A stretch of DNA of 64,000 nt from Acidobacteriota bacterium (GCA_017307505.1 JAFKEE010000032.1:1-64000), one strand, 5' to 3'. Numbered from the stretch's first letter, positions 35,091 through 47,677 are shown. The notes: generated from the sequence alone by a model not told the origin. Program-made: numbers and translations.

Positions 35091-36782
35091 GTCTTCCTGA
35101 CCGATGGTGCGGCGGAGGCTTTCCACCTTGGTGATGCGAGGTGGCAGAAGAATCTTGCGGTAGTCCTGCCAGTTGCTGATGACCAGGAAGATGGTGAACA
35201 GGACAGAACCGACGGTCACGAGAGTGACCAGGATGATGGCCAGGATGTGGATCCAGCCGCCGCCGGGCGGGTTGAAGAAGATGCGCTCGAACTCCTGACC
35301 GAAGTTCATCCCGAAGTAGCCGGTGACCATCGCGCCGCCGCCGAGGATCATGCTGAGCATGGCCAGGCGGTTGATGGATTCCGTATTGCGTAACTGGTAG
35401 ATGCGGTCAAGGGAATAGTTGAGTTTCTCGATTTCCTGCTCGACTTCGGACTTCATGGGCCCGAGGCGGAAGGCGTCGCACTGCATCTGGAAGTGCTCGA
35501 TCTCTTCGTCCTTATTGGCGAGTTCGCTGAAGTGCCAGTAGTTGGAGAAGAGCTGGAACTCGGCCATGAGTTTGGCGACGTTGCGGGTGTCTTCATCCGT
35601 GACCTTGGTGCTGCCGAAGCGGCGGCCCAGGGCCCGGGAGACGAGGGCGGTGCGTTCGCTGAAGTCGAGTAAAGTCGCGCGGTAGAAGAGGGCCACGACG
35701 GCCGTCAGGTAGTACCGCGACATGAACATGCGGTGGACGAGGAAGCCTTCCTTCAACTGGTGTTCATCGCAGTCGAAGCGGCCGAGCACCATCGTCACGT
35801 TGGAATAGCTGGTGAAGCCGTAGAGCGTGCCCTGGTGGGCCCAGCGGCGGTAGACCTGTTTGCGGAGGGCCTCGCGCGTAAAGTCGGCGTCGTAGCGGTA
35901 CTCGTCGCCCCAGCGGTCGACGAAGAGCAGGCGCGACATCAGGATTTCGTAATCCTCGCTCATGTGGAACTCCGGAGGCACGGAGTTGCCATCTACCGAA
36001 AGATAAGAGTAGACGATCATCCGCTCATCAAGGAGCGGCTCGAATTCCTGCTTGGCGTAGTTGAGGAAGTAGAGGAGTTCGGTGATGGTGCGGGAGAGCG
36101 GGGGCAGGTAGCCCTTCATGACGCACCTGGCGAAATTCTCCTCGACGATGACCTGGGTTTCGCCGCCGCCTTCCAGCTTGAGGGTGAGGCGCGAGGGGGT
36201 GCGGCCTTCCCGCAGCTGGCGGCCGCTGGAGGGGTACACCTTGCGCATCATCTCGTTGATCCAGAGAGCGTCGGCGACGGGCAGATGGGTAGCCTCGACG
36301 CCGAGAGTGAGGATCCCGATGCCGTTGGAGAACATGAACAGCCGCAGGTCCGAGACGCGCAGGGAGGCGCTGCGGCCGCGGGCGTCCTCGGCTTCAAACA
36401 CAAGCTGGCGGCCTGTTTCACCGAGGTGCAGCAGGGGGATGGTGTAGCAGTGGACCATGTTTTCGGTCTCACCGCATTCGGCGCTGAAGCTGTCGCCGGT
36501 ATCGAAAAAGACGCGCCGCACGAAGGGATGGAAAAAGACCATGTCCTGGTAGGCGAACGAGTCCATGTCGAAGCGTTTGAACGCGTCACGCTGCCATTTG
36601 CCCAGGCGGCCGGGCACGGCGCTGCCGGCGGACTGGCCGTGATCGGCGATCCAGTCGTCGAGCCCTTCCACCCAGTAATCGTGGCGGGCCCAGACGCGTT
36701 GGTGATCCTGCATAACCGCTTCCTTGTCCACCGAGAAGGGGAACACGAAGTAGGTATGAAGATGCAGAGCCTGCGCTTCCAT
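35082..36782 (-). CDS. CorA-like divalent-cation transporter, long form
   Basis: About 566 aa from the ATG at 36782. The C-terminus has the two TM helices of the CorA superfamily with the signature GYFGMNFG (GMN near residue 491) at the end of TM1 and a second helix (ILAIILVTLVTVGSVLFTIF). The loop between the helices is NPPGGGW-containing rather than the usual MPE-type. The cytoplasmic domain is about 460 residues, much longer than the ~250 of typical CorA, and ends in a helical stalk (SEVEQEIEKLNYSLDRIYQL). Mg2+ or another divalent metal is the expected substrate. Only 26 bp separate its start from that of the divergent SDR gene; no ribosome-binding site is visible. Confidence 0.78.
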   Translation of the reverse strand: MEAQALHLHTYFVFPFSVDKEAVMQDHQRVWARHDYWVEGLDDWIADHGQSAGSAVPGRLGKWQRDAFKRFDMDSFAYQDMVFFHPFVRRVFFDTGDSFSAECGETENMVHCYTIPLLHLGETGRQLVFEAEDARGRSASLRVSDLRLFMFSNGIGILTLGVEATHLPVADALWINEMMRKVYPSSGRQLREGRTPSRLTLKLEGGGETQVIVEENFARCVMKGYLPPLSRTITELLYFLNYAKQEFEPLLDERMIVYSYLSVDGNSVPPEFHMSEDYEILMSRLLFVDRWGDEYRYDADFTREALRKQVYRRWAHQGTLYGFTSYSNVTMVLGRFDCDEHQLKEGFLVHRMFMSRYYLTAVVALFYRATLLDFSERTALVSRALGRRFGSTKVTDEDTRNVAKLMAEFQLFSNYWHFSELANKDEEIEHFQMQCDAFRLGPMKSEVEQEIEKLNYSLDRIYQLRNTESINRLAMLSMILGGGAMVTGYFGMNFGQEFERIFFNPPGGGWIHILAIILVTLVTVGSVLFTIFLVISNWQDYRKILLPPRITKVESLRRTIGQEDED

Positions 36783-36808
36783 CAAGTGAGATGATAGCAA
36801 GCGGAACC

Positions 36809-37618
36809 ATGCAACTTGCGGACAAGATCGCAGTCATAACGGGCGCATCGAGCGGCCTGGGCGAGGTGTTCGCCCGGAAGCTGGCGCAGAGGGGCTACAG
36901 TCTGCTGCTGGTGGCGCGCCGGGCGGAGAAGCTGGAGGCGATCCGGGAGAGCATCCGGACCACTGCCAACGTGGCGGTGGAGTGCTACCCCTGCGATCTG
37001 GCGTCGAGCGAGGACACCGAGCGGCTGGCTCTGCAGCTGGAGCAGCGGCCGGTGGAGTTGCTGGTGAACAACGCGGGTTTCGGCACAATGGGCCGGTTTG
37101 TGCAGACGGATTACGCGCGCCAGGTGGATATGGTGCACGTGCATGTGCTGGCCACGATGCGGCTGACCAGGGCCGTGCTGCCGGGGATGATGCAGCGCGG
37201 GCATGGGGGCATCATCAATGTTGCTTCGGTGGCCGGGTTCTGGCGGAGCGCGGGCAATGTGAGCTACTGCGCCACGAAGGGCTGGATGAACGACTTCACG
37301 GAAGGCATCCGGCTGGAACTGGAGACGGCGGGCTCGGCCGTGAAGGTGCAGTCGCTGTGCCCCGGGTTCACGTATACGGAGTTTCACGACACGGCGGGGA
37401 TCAACCGGGCGGCTATCCCGAAGATGCTGTGGATGCCGGCGGATTACGTGGTGGAGGAGTCGCTGAAGGGGCTGGAGTCAGGCAAGTTGTTTGTGATTCC
37501 GAACTGGAAATACCGGCTGGGGGCGGCCTTCGGAGAGTTACTGCCTTGGCGGTGGCGGCTGAAGCTGGAGAAGGCGAGCCCTCACAAACGCGAGATTCCG
37601 CATTCCCGTTTGACCTGA
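36809..37618 (+). CDS. short-chain dehydrogenase/reductase (SDR)
   Basis: 269 aa from the ATG at 36809. It is a classical SDR with cofactor motif TGASSGLG (residues 12-19), NNAGFG, and the active-site pattern Ser-Tyr-xxx-Lys in NVSYCATKGW. An Arg-Arg pair after the second strand (VARRAEKLEAI) suggests NADP(H). The closest style is the DltE/YqjQ group of short-chain dehydrogenases; the substrate cannot be predicted. It is divergent from the CorA-like gene with a 26-bp gap and is followed 55 bp downstream by a zinc-ribbon/RDD membrane protein that has its own promoter-like sequence. Confidence 0.87.
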   Translation: MQLADKIAVITGASSGLGEVFARKLAQRGYSLLLVARRAEKLEAIRESIRTTANVAVECYPCDLASSEDTERLALQLEQRPVELLVNNAGFGTMGRFVQTDYARQVDMVHVHVLATMRLTRAVLPGMMQRGHGGIINVASVAGFWRSAGNVSYCATKGWMNDFTEGIRLELETAGSAVKVQSLCPGFTYTEFHDTAGINRAAIPKMLWMPADYVVEESLKGLESGKLFVIPNWKYRLGAAFGELLPWRWRLKLEKASPHKREIPHSRLT

Positions 37619-37638
37619 TATTCCTGCTGTGACATGAT
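37610..37638 (+). promoter_or_regulatory. sigma-70-like promoter for the RDD/DUF2752 pair
   Basis: TTGACC (37610-37615) and CATGAT (37633-37638) are separated by 17 bp; matches are 5/6 and 4/6 to the consensus. It begins within the last codons of the SDR gene. The start of transcription would be near 37645, leaving a leader of about 29 nt before the ATG with GGGAGGAG. Confidence 0.5.
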
Positions 37639-37673
37639 TCCTGCTTAACCTGACTCGGGTTGTGGGAGGAGTA

Positions 37674-38315
37674 ATGTACTGTTCCAATTGCGGCACGAAT
37701 GTGCCCGACGGTCAACCATTCTGTACAAACTGCGGCCGCCAGATGGGCGGCGGCCAGCAACCACCGCAGGGGGCGCCACCTCCGCCTCCTCAGTACGGAG
37801 GCGGATTCAATCCGCAGCCGGCAGCGGTGATGATTCCGGCGGGCATGGAGTGCGCGCCCTGGGCTACGCGCGTCATCGGCTACATCATTGACAGCCTCAT
37901 GGTGATGGTGGTGGTGTTCGCGCTGTACGCCGTGGCGGGGGTTGTGCTGGGAGCGAGTTTCGGACTCGGGCAAATGGTGGGCTCGGATGGTCTTTCCGGA
38001 CTGGGCGGGCTGGGCTGCTGCTGCACGTTGAGCATCTTCCCGGTCTCGTTTCTGATTGTCGGCGTGTATAACCGGGTGATCCTGGTGGCCCAGCGCGGCT
38101 ACTCGATTGGCCAGGGCGTGGTGAAGGTGAAGGTCGTGGATGCCAACGGGCAACTGCTGTCGCAGCAGACAGCGGGCATCCGGCTGCTGGCCCAGGTAGG
38201 GCTCGGCTTCATTCCGCTGCTGGGCCTGATCGACCTGCTGTGGCCGTTATGGGATCCGGCCAAGCAGACGCTGCATGACAAGGCGGTCGGCAGCTTCGTG
38301 GTGATGAATCAGTAA
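37674..38315 (+). CDS. zinc-ribbon RDD-family membrane protein
   Basis: 213 aa from the ATG at 37674, directly preceded by GGGAGGAGTA. The N-terminus is a zinc ribbon with two CxxC knuckles (YCSNCGTNV, FCTNCGRQM), followed by a Pro/Gln/Gly-rich linker. Then comes an RDD domain with TM helices (YIIDSLMVMVVVFALYAVAG, CTLSIFPVSFLIVGVYNRVI, LLAQVGLGFIPLLGLIDLLW) and the final motif LHDKAVGSFVV. The RDD function is not settled; some members are ion exchangers or transport-related. The stop TAA shares a base with the ATG of the DUF2752 gene. Confidence 0.85.
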   Translation: MYCSNCGTNVPDGQPFCTNCGRQMGGGQQPPQGAPPPPPQYGGGFNPQPAAVMIPAGMECAPWATRVIGYIIDSLMVMVVVFALYAVAGVVLGASFGLGQMVGSDGLSGLGGLGCCCTLSIFPVSFLIVGVYNRVILVAQRGYSIGQGVVKVKVVDANGQLLSQQTAGIRLLAQVGLGFIPLLGLIDLLWPLWDPAKQTLHDKAVGSFVVMNQ

Positions 38316-38746
38316 TGACCGGAGCGGCACCCATGGGCCACCGTTTGCGGATGGCTCCTCTGGTGACAGGCGCAGTGCTGCTGCTGCACGTAGCAGTGCT
38401 GCGCCTGTTCTGCCGCGCGGGCGCCGACTGGGTCACGATATTCGGACGGGATCCTGGGCTGGCCTGTGCGTTCCGCGTGCACACCGGGCATCCATGTCCG
38501 GGCTGCGGGCTGACGCGGGCGGTCGTCCTGTCGGTGTGCGGCCAGTGGGCGCAGGCATTCTCATTGAACCCGCTGGGGCCATGGCTGGTGCTGGGCATGG
38601 TGCTGTTTGGCGTGTCGCTGGTGTGGCTGGGGCTGACGCCTCACGCGCGTGGACCGGCGGAGCGGGCGTTGCGGCTGGGCGGCGCCGCGTATGCCGCGGT
38701 GGCGTGTGTGTTCTGGCTCGGCGGGTGGTTGTGGCGGCTGGCCTGA
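38315..38746 (+). CDS. DUF2752 membrane protein
   Basis: A 143-aa small integral membrane protein. The family hallmark CPGCGLTRA is present (residues about 60-68), followed by the amphipathic helix and NPLGPWL motif. Three to four helices are visible (LVTGAVLLLHVAVLRLFC, WLVLGMVLFGVSLVWLGL, YAAVACVFWLGGWLWRL). The family is widespread and its function unknown; it often neighbours zinc-ribbon or RDD-type membrane proteins, as here. TAATG overlap with the preceding gene indicates translational coupling. Confidence 0.83.
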   Translation: MTGAAPMGHRLRMAPLVTGAVLLLHVAVLRLFCRAGADWVTIFGRDPGLACAFRVHTGHPCPGCGLTRAVVLSVCGQWAQAFSLNPLGPWLVLGMVLFGVSLVWLGLTPHARGPAERALRLGGAAYAAVACVFWLGGWLWRLA

Positions 38747-38757
38747 CTTCGGCCGGA

Positions 38758-39495
38758 CTACTTGGCTTCCGGTTGGCGAACCGCGTCGTTGAGCCGGGCC
38801 GGATTCGCATAGTAGGACGAATCCACACTGCGCAATGCGTCCGAGCTGCCGCCCTGGCCGTTCGTGATGAGCGAGACCACCTGGCCGGGGCTCATCTCGC
38901 GATAGTCGCCGGGGAGAGCGAAGAGCCAATCCGGATAGGTCCCGGCCTGGACCTCTTCTGTTTTGAGCAGCAGGGCGAGTTGCCAGGGCTGATCGGGAGT
39001 CTTGCGGATCTCTCCGGTGGATTGCAGCACCAGGCAGCCGAGTTCGGGCGCGGCCCAATCGGTCCAGCGGACGCGCGGGCCACGCAGTTCCTGCAACATG
39101 AGCACGCGCTGGCCCAGAATCCGGGTCTCCCCTGCCAGTTTGCCGGAGGCCGGCTGTCCGCTTGCCTTGAGCGTACAGTTCGACTCGGGCGTGGCGAAGG
39201 GCGAGACGCCGCGGGCCACGCGATCGAAGGTCGAGCGCGCCTTCACCTGATCGCTGACGATGATGACGGTGCCGGAGCCGCTGATCAGCTCGCGGCTCTC
39301 TTTGGAAGTGGTATGAGCCATCCAGCCGTCGCCGCGCCGGGCCCAGAAGCTGACGCGGGACTCACCGGCCCGCTGTTCGACGAGTTTGGCGTAGAAGGCA
39401 CCGGGCTCGCGCTTTTGGGCGGCGCCGGGCTGCGCCGAGTAGATCATCGCGGTGGCGATGGCGGCCAGGCTCACTGTGGCCAGAATTGCTCTCAT
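38758..39495 (-). CDS. exported protein of unknown function
   Basis: A 245-aa protein with an N-terminal signal peptide (MRAILATVSLAAIATAMIYSAQPGAAQ) and a mature part rich in short beta segments. I do not recognise a family, but similar hypothetical secreted proteins of about this size occur in Solibacter-like genomes. Segments such as VRWTDWAAPELGCLVLQSTG and WLFALPGDYREMSPGQV could come from a fold similar to outer-membrane lipoprotein-sorting proteins; that is speculative. Convergent with the DUF2752 gene (11-bp gap) and 62 bp downstream of the ADOP permease on the same strand. No ribosome-binding site is visible before the ATG. Confidence 0.65.
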   Translation of the reverse strand: MRAILATVSLAAIATAMIYSAQPGAAQKREPGAFYAKLVEQRAGESRVSFWARRGDGWMAHTTSKESRELISGSGTVIIVSDQVKARSTFDRVARGVSPFATPESNCTLKASGQPASGKLAGETRILGQRVLMLQELRGPRVRWTDWAAPELGCLVLQSTGEIRKTPDQPWQLALLLKTEEVQAGTYPDWLFALPGDYREMSPGQVVSLITNGQGGSSDALRSVDSSYYANPARLNDAVRQPEAK

Positions 39496-39557
39496 GAAGA
39501 CAGAACCAGCGGTTTCCTCAGAATTGAGTTTTCAGTTCCATTCTACCCCGCGGGTTT

Positions 39558-42263
39558 CTACTCCTCGCGTAGCGCGGCCATGGGATCGATGCGGGCGGCG
39601 CGGCGGGCCGGCAGATAGGCGGCGAGGGCGGTGACGGTGCAAAGCAGCAGCGCGGCGCCGCTGAGGACGAACGGATCGCCTGGTTTCAATCCATAGAGCA
39701 GGGTCCCGACGAACTTCCCTGCCCCGAGAGAGATGACCGTCCCGGCCACCAGACCTGCGAGCAGCAGCGCACCGGTGTTGCGCAGAATCAGCCAGACGAC
39801 CGAGGCGCGCTGGGCACCGAGGGCGATGCGGATGCCGATTTCGCCGCGCCGCCGGGCGACGGAGTAGGCCGTGACGCCGAAGAGGCCCACCACGGCCAGC
39901 AGGAGCGCCAGGGCTCCGAAGATTGTTGAGAGCACGGCGACCAGGCGGGGCTGCAGGAGCGAGTCGTTCACGCGGGCTTCGAAGCTGCTGAACTCCAAGG
40001 CGGCGTCGCGCTGGACATCGAGGATGGCGGTCCGGACGGCGGGCACGAGAGTGTCCATGGAACTGCCGGAGCGGATGGCCAGGCGAATGGACGAGCCGGG
40101 TTCGGGATCCTGTGCGAAGGCGAGGTAACCGATGCGGCGCGGCGCCTCATCCATGCGGCTGTACTTCGTGTCCTTGACGACACCGACCACTTCGTAGCTG
40201 TCCATCTCTGTGCGGCTGCCGAGCTTGTTCATGCGAATGGTGCGGCCCACGGCGCTGGTGGTGCCGAAGAACTGACGGGCAGACGTCTCGTTGATGATCA
40301 GGCCGAGAGGGGCGGTGAGGGTGTCGCGCTGGTTGAACTCGCGGCCGGCCAGCAGGGCTGTGCCGAAGGTCCTGAAGTAACCGGGCGAAACGCGGTTGAG
40401 GAAGAGCAGGCCATCGCGGCGGGACTTGGGGGTGAAGCCCTCCGGTTGGACGACCTGCGCCCAGCCAGCACTGCCGATGGGCTGGAACAGCGAACTGGCC
40501 ACGGAAGCGACACCGGGCGTGACCTCCAACCGGTGGAGGACCTCCTCGTAAACGGCGGCGCGCCGGGCCGGCGGCACGGCTTCCTGCAAATCGAGGCTGA
40601 CCAGCAGGACGTTGTTCCGGTCGAAGCCGGCATCGACATTGAGCAGATTTCGCAGCGAGACGACGAACATGCCGGCGCCGGCCAACAGGACGAGGGAGAG
40701 TGCCACCTGGCCCGCGACCAGCGCCTTGCCCAGGGCCATGCGGCGCGAGCCGTGCAGGGTTCCGCGATCCTGCTCTTTCAGCGCGGTGTGTACGCCGAGG
40801 CGTGTGCCCCGGATGGCAGGCGCGAGGCCAAAGAGGATCGCCGTAAGTCCGGCGACGGCGATGGTGAAGGCGAGCAAGCGCAGGTCGGGCGAGGTGTCGA
40901 GATCCACTACGCGCGCGGAGGTGGAGAGCATGCGAACCAGTGCGCGGCTGCCCCAGAGAGAGAGCAGGAAGCCGCCGCCCGCGCCGAGCAGGGCAAGCAG
41001 CAAGCTCTCCGTCATCAACTGACGGATGATGCGCAGGCGGCTGGCGCCGATGGCGAGGCGCACCGAGAGCTCCCGCTGGCGGGCGGCTGCCCGGGCCAGC
41101 AGCAGGTTCGCGATGTTGGCGCAGGCGATGAGCAGGACCAGGCCCACCGTACCCATCAGAACGTAGAGCGCGGTGCGGTACTGAGTCCGGGTGGCGGAAA
41201 AGCCGAGGCCGGCGGGGCGGAGGCTGAAGGTGGTCTTGCGATACTCCGCCTGGTCGCGGCCACTTTGCTCGGGCGGCGTGGTGGCCTTGAGAATGTCCGG
41301 CGTGATTGCCTGAAGGCGCTGGTCTGCTTCCTGGATGGTGCGGCCGGCGGGGATGCGGCCCACGATGCGCAGCCACCAGTGATGGATCTCGTCTTCCTGG
41401 GTGGCGCCTGCCCGCACGACCGGCTGGCAGCCGATGGGGATGGCGACGTCGTAGGACTGCTCGAGGTCGAGGCCGGTAAACCAGGGCGGCGTCACGCCGA
41501 CGATGACGAACGGCTTGCGGTTGAGATGAATGGTTTTCCCGATCACCTGTTCGCCCTCGGCGAAGTGGGCGCGGGCGAAGCGGTAGCTGATGACGGCCAC
41601 GGGGCCTTGCGGGCCGCCGCCCCAGCGGTCGTCGTCCACGGTGAAGGCGCGGCCTTGCATGGCGGGCACGCCCAGCACGCGAAAGAAGTCGCCGCTCACC
41701 CAGAGCCCCTGGGCAAAGCGGCTGTCCGAGGGGGCGCCGAGCGTCAGGCGTTCCGAGGAATAGGCGAGCACTCCGGAGAAGGATTGCTGGTGGTCGCGGA
41801 TCTGCTCCCAGAGGGGAGTATTCAGCTCGTCGTCGCCGCCCCCGCCCAGCTTGAGCTGTACCAGCGCCTGGGGGTCCTCCACGGGCAGGGTGCGCAGCAT
41901 TACGGCGTTGATGATGCTGAAGATGGCGGTGTTGGCTCCGATGCCCAGGGCGAGGGACAGGACCGCGGTGAGCGTAAAGCCCGGATTGGCGGCGAGGGCG
42001 CGCATGCCGTAGCGCAGGTCCTGCTGCAGGCGGTCGAGGAAGATCCAGCTCCAGGCTGCCCGGCTGTCTTCGCCGATGCGGGCCTCGTTGCCGAACTTTC
42101 TGCGGGCTGCCAAACGGGCCTCGGAGCCGGTGGATCCGGCGTCCTGGAACTCCTGCGTCCGCAGGTCCTGGTGCAGCTGCATCTCTTCGGCCAGATCCTG
42201 GTCGAAGCGGGCGCGCTGGAATCGGAAACGAAGACGGCGGAGGAGTTCAAGCACCCAGTTCAT
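39558..42263 (-). CDS. ADOP-family (acidobacterial duplicated orphan permease) protein
   Basis: A 901-aa MacB/FtsX-like permease with internal duplication, a family expanded in Acidobacteria. The N-terminal 60 residues carry the family-specific segment ([20 protein letters not shown]). TM1 follows a [16 protein letters not shown] motif, then a first MacB periplasmic domain and three TM helices ([20 protein letters not shown]). A second MacB periplasmic domain (about 540-760) and final FtsX helices ([20 protein letters not shown]) end in the motif [15 protein letters not shown]. No ATPase is adjacent, which is usual for this family ('orphan'). The transport role is not established. The ATG is preceded by AGAAGGAT. 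Confidence 0.92.
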   Translation of the reverse strand: MNWVLELLRRLRFRFQRARFDQDLAEEMQLHQDLRTQEFQDAGSTGSEARLAARRKFGNEARIGEDSRAAWSWIFLDRLQQDLRYGMRALAANPGFTLTAVLSLALGIGANTAIFSIINAVMLRTLPVEDPQALVQLKLGGGGDDELNTPLWEQIRDHQQSFSGVLAYSSERLTLGAPSDSRFAQGLWVSGDFFRVLGVPAMQGRAFTVDDDRWGGGPQGPVAVISYRFARAHFAEGEQVIGKTIHLNRKPFVIVGVTPPWFTGLDLEQSYDVAIPIGCQPVVRAGATQEDEIHHWWLRIVGRIPAGRTIQEADQRLQAITPDILKATTPPEQSGRDQAEYRKTTFSLRPAGLGFSATRTQYRTALYVLMGTVGLVLLIACANIANLLLARAAARQRELSVRLAIGASRLRIIRQLMTESLLLALLGAGGGFLLSLWGSRALVRMLSTSARVVDLDTSPDLRLLAFTIAVAGLTAILFGLAPAIRGTRLGVHTALKEQDRGTLHGSRRMALGKALVAGQVALSLVLLAGAGMFVVSLRNLLNVDAGFDRNNVLLVSLDLQEAVPPARRAAVYEEVLHRLEVTPGVASVASSLFQPIGSAGWAQVVQPEGFTPKSRRDGLLFLNRVSPGYFRTFGTALLAGREFNQRDTLTAPLGLIINETSARQFFGTTSAVGRTIRMNKLGSRTEMDSYEVVGVVKDTKYSRMDEAPRRIGYLAFAQDPEPGSSIRLAIRSGSSMDTLVPAVRTAILDVQRDAALEFSSFEARVNDSLLQPRLVAVLSTIFGALALLLAVVGLFGVTAYSVARRRGEIGIRIALGAQRASVVWLILRNTGALLLAGLVAGTVISLGAGKFVGTLLYGLKPGDPFVLSGAALLLCTVTALAAYLPARRAARIDPMAALREE

Positions 42264-42308
42264 GCGGGGATCCTTCTTCAGCTGGCGGTTTGGCCGTGGA
42301 AACAGCTT

Positions 42309-42325
42309 CCATAGTTAGACTATGG
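42309..42325. promoter_or_regulatory. palindrome upstream of the ADOP permease
   Basis: CCATAG-TTAGA-CTATGG is a perfect 6-bp inverted repeat with 5-nt spacer, 46 bp upstream of the ADOP ATG. ADOP genes are often controlled by PadR-type repressors that bind such palindromes; no regulator gene is nearby, so this is a tentative operator. Confidence 0.4.
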
Positions 42326-42392
42326 CAGCATGGGCGGCCAGTCAATACGCCGAGCATGGGCTGGGGTCACATGTTACACAGGCGCCTGGCTG

Positions 42393-42438
42393 GCAAAAGA
42401 AAACGCGGCGCCGGATCGGAAGGATCCAACGCCGCGTT
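42393..42438 (-). terminator. rho-independent terminator of the aconitase gene
   Basis: AACGCGGCG (42402-42410) and CGCCGCGTT (42430-42438) form a 9-bp stem. Read on the minus strand the hairpin is followed by TTCTTTTGCC. It lies 16 bp after the aconitase stop. Confidence 0.85.
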
Positions 42439-42454
42439 GTCTGTTCGATCGAAG

Positions 42455-45079
<2,625 letters not shown>

Positions 45080-45168
45080 GGATATCTCCAGTTTACCTGC
45101 CCGGAGCGCCTTTTGGAGGTTCGGCGGCGCTCCGGGCATCAGGTTGTGAGGCGGGAGCGGACAGGCAA

Positions 45169-46020
45169 TCAGGAACGGCGCCGGCGATACAGGGCCAGAG
45201 CAACCAGGCCGGTGAGAGCCAGGCTGAGGCTGGCTGGTTCCGGACTGGGTATGGCCTGCGGGCCGGGGGCATCGAGGATGGCCAGGGACCAGCCGAACCA
45301 ATCCCCATTGGAAGTCAGGGACATGCGGTTGTCACCGGACTGAACCTGCACGGGCAGCTTGAACAGGCTGCCGTATGGGCCCAGATTCCCGTCGATGGGC
45401 CCGCCCACCTGGCCGGCATTGAAGTAGATGCCTTCGCCGGTGGTCTGCGGATCATCGGCATTGGTCAGCAGCCAGAGGGTGCCTGCGCCGGCGTACGGGC
45501 TGTTCAACTGGAGATTCATCTCGGGCGTTCCGGCGGTGGCCCCAAAGCCGTCGGGCGCCGAAACCTCTTTCGAGAAATCTGTCAGCGTCACCGTGCGGTC
45601 GGGCCTGCCTGGTGTCGAATAGACGATCGCCAGGGCAACAGAGTAGATCTGCGCGCCTCCAGAGAGGTCGAAGTCGTAGCTGCCGTTTCCGTTGATCGCA
45701 TCGGTGACGTCCCAACGATAGTTGCTGAACTGACCATCACTACTGGACGGGGCTGCACCGCCCACATCCTTGGATCCAAAGTTCGCCTGCAGAGAGGCGG
45801 TGGAGAACCAATCGCTGGTGTACAGATAAGCGGCCTTGACGGTCGCACTGGAGGGGATACCCGTGACCTTTAGAGTACCCTTTGCCTCTGACACACCAGG
45901 GAAAGCTTCGGCCGAGACCATTGCCGCAACCGGACCGGTATACACCTCGTACAGAGGAGTACTAAAGGCCGGCAGGCACACAAAAACTACCCAGATTGCA
46001 CACAGACGGACGAGTGGCAT
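45169..46020 (-). CDS. PEP-CTERM sorted extracellular protein
   Basis: 283 aa from the ATG at 46020, with GGAGGAGGAA immediately upstream. A signal peptide ([15 protein letters not shown]) starts the protein, and the C-terminus carries a PEP-CTERM sorting tag: [20 protein letters not shown] followed by YRRRRS. The mature part is a beta-rich domain with [18 protein letters not shown] and [17 protein letters not shown], similar in style to the DUF3344-type adhesin-like domain. PEP-CTERM proteins are processed by an exosortase (not in this window) and usually end up in extracellular matrix. The gene lies 89 bp upstream of acnA on the same strand but is unlikely to be functionally linked. Confidence 0.83.
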   Translation of the reverse strand: MPLVRLCAIWVVFVCLPAFSTPLYEVYTGPVAAMVSAEAFPGVSEAKGTLKVTGIPSSATVKAAYLYTSDWFSTASLQANFGSKDVGGAAPSSSDGQFSNYRWDVTDAINGNGSYDFDLSGGAQIYSVALAIVYSTPGRPDRTVTLTDFSKEVSAPDGFGATAGTPEMNLQLNSPYAGAGTLWLLTNADDPQTTGEGIYFNAGQVGGPIDGNLGPYGSLFKLPVQVQSGDNRMSLTSNGDWFGWSLAILDAPGPQAIPSPEPASLSLALTGLVALALYRRRRS

Positions 46021-46120
46021 TTCCTCCTCCAAGGAACTATGGAGGTAGTGTGTCATCCTTCCCGACGGATGTCCATCACGGAACAGGGAATCGAACTACT
46101 TTTTCCTGTACTCAAAAGAT

Positions 46121-47527
46121 TCAGAAGCTGAGCACGAGGTGCCAGATGTAGAGATAAGCCAAAGAATCAACGTCTTCCCACACTTTTCGACAGAGCTGAG
46201 GATCACCGCTAATAGATGGAAGTTCCTTCATTTTTGAGGCCCAATCCAGGCAAATTCCAGCCGGAATGCGGCCTTGCGGCCAGGTGGGTGCGGACGGCCG
46301 AGCGTCGGGTGGACCTGGTGGTACGTCCATGTTCGGGCACTGTGAGTACTGACCGTACTCTCGTGTGGCATCTGTCATCGCGCGTACATTGTCCACCGTG
46401 GCATCGTTCTGCATGATGGCACTGGCGTCCATAATGAAGCCGCCTTCATTTGCGCAGGTATCGATGAGCAACCGGCAGTGCTGCTTCACCTGTTGAGGTG
46501 TGCCGAAGGCGAGCAGGCTGTTTGGGACTCCGCCGCTGAGGCAGAAGCGGCTACCGAGTTTCTGGTGAGCCAGGCGGAAGTCGCTGCGATCGAGATGGAA
46601 GATGATGCTGCCCGCGGGCAGTTCGGCGAAGGCGTCGAGATGGGCATCCCATTTGCCTTCGGCGTAGAAGAGAGTCTGGTTGCCACGGGCCCAGATCGCT
46701 TCGACGATGGGCTTGAGAGTCGGCCAGTAGATGGATTGGAAGTGCTCGCGCGAGATGAAGGGCACGCAGCCGCGATGCATCCAGATGGGAATGGGCGCGA
46801 GGCGCGCGGGATCGAGGCTGCCGAGAGCGATGTGCGCGAGGTGCGGCATCAGCGCGCGGCAGGCGGCTTCCACCTTCTGCGGGATCTCCATCAGATCAAA
46901 CGCCAGCCCGAGATAACCGCGGAACTTGTCGGCCAGCACATCCAGCGGCGCCTTCAACATGCCGCAGATGGCGGAAGGAGTGGCGGTCTCGCTGCGCATG
47001 CGCTCGACTTGCGGACCGAAGGCGTTGAAGTAGTTCGCCATGGCCCAGGTGCTCTTCACGAGGGCCAGACTCTGGCGATAGGGGCCGAGGGCGAAGTCGG
47101 CGGAGACGCGCGGCAGCCAGGTGCGATAGAGGAACCCGACGGGGTCCTCGATGAGTTCGTCGTACTCCTCGCGGCGCATCCAGGCGTTGTCCTGTTCGGG
47201 CTCCCTGTACTGAAACGCGATGTCGGGCCCGATGTCGATGCCGGGCGTGGCGTAGTAGCGCAGGCTGGCTGCCTGGGTGAGGCCGGTCCAGACGTAGACC
47301 ATGTTCGGCACGGCGGCGTCCCAGTCGAAGCCTGCACAGGTGCGGATGACGGCCTCAAACGCCTGGTTGTAGTCGTGGGTGACCTGCTGGTTGGTGAAGC
47401 CTGCATAGGTCGCGGTGAACTCCGCGGCGAAGGGGCGCAGCGGCACACGGTCGGGTTTGCCGTTCCGCATCGTGGTGACGTAGCGGTGCAGGCGTTGTGC
47501 GTACAGTTCCGACAGGTCTTGGGACAT
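46121..47527 (-). CDS. uroporphyrinogen-decarboxylase (URO-D) family protein
   Basis: A 468-aa cytoplasmic protein of the URO-D superfamily, in the branch of methyltransferase-like members (MtaA/CmuA relatives) rather than the haem enzyme HemE. Supporting segments are GKPDRVPLRPFAAEF at the N-terminus, WMHRGCVPFISREHFQSIYW, LFYAEGKWDAHLDAFAELPA, IIFHLDRSDFRLAHQKLGS and the late SGGVPNSLLAFGTPQQVKQ. The last ~80 residues are extended relative to HemE. HemE's N-terminal RQAGR motif is absent, which argues against haem synthesis. It is likely a corrinoid-linked or other C1-related enzyme; the substrate is unknown. No partner methyltransferase gene is near. Confidence 0.78.
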   Translation of the reverse strand: MSQDLSELYAQRLHRYVTTMRNGKPDRVPLRPFAAEFTATYAGFTNQQVTHDYNQAFEAVIRTCAGFDWDAAVPNMVYVWTGLTQAASLRYYATPGIDIGPDIAFQYREPEQDNAWMRREEYDELIEDPVGFLYRTWLPRVSADFALGPYRQSLALVKSTWAMANYFNAFGPQVERMRSETATPSAICGMLKAPLDVLADKFRGYLGLAFDLMEIPQKVEAACRALMPHLAHIALGSLDPARLAPIPIWMHRGCVPFISREHFQSIYWPTLKPIVEAIWARGNQTLFYAEGKWDAHLDAFAELPAGSIIFHLDRSDFRLAHQKLGSRFCLSGGVPNSLLAFGTPQQVKQHCRLLIDTCANEGGFIMDASAIMQNDATVDNVRAMTDATREYGQYSQCPNMDVPPGPPDARPSAPTWPQGRIPAGICLDWASKMKELPSISGDPQLCRKVWEDVDSLAYLYIWHLVLSF

Positions 47528-47600
47528 ACTGGCAACAAATTATCAGATTTTGAGACCTGGATTGCCAGATTCCTGCGGAAACGGCGCGAGGGAGAGGGCG

Positions 47601-47649
47601 CGGCAAAGAAGAAGGCCGGCGCCCCTCCGTTGGGAAGAGCGCCGGCCTT
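47601..47649 (-). terminator. rho-independent terminator of the third receptor
   Basis: AAGGCCGGCGC (47612-47622) pairs with GCGCCGGCCTT (47639-47649), an 11-bp perfect stem with 16-nt loop. On the minus strand it is followed by CTTCTTTGCC. It lies 28 bp after the receptor stop. Confidence 0.88.
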
Positions 47650-47677
47650 GAGGATTCCACCGGGTGGTGCGCTGAGG

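Noticed and set aside
46121-47527. hemE (uroporphyrinogen decarboxylase of haem synthesis)
   Set aside because: The protein is about 100 residues longer than HemE and lacks the N-terminal RQAGR motif; no haem genes are near.
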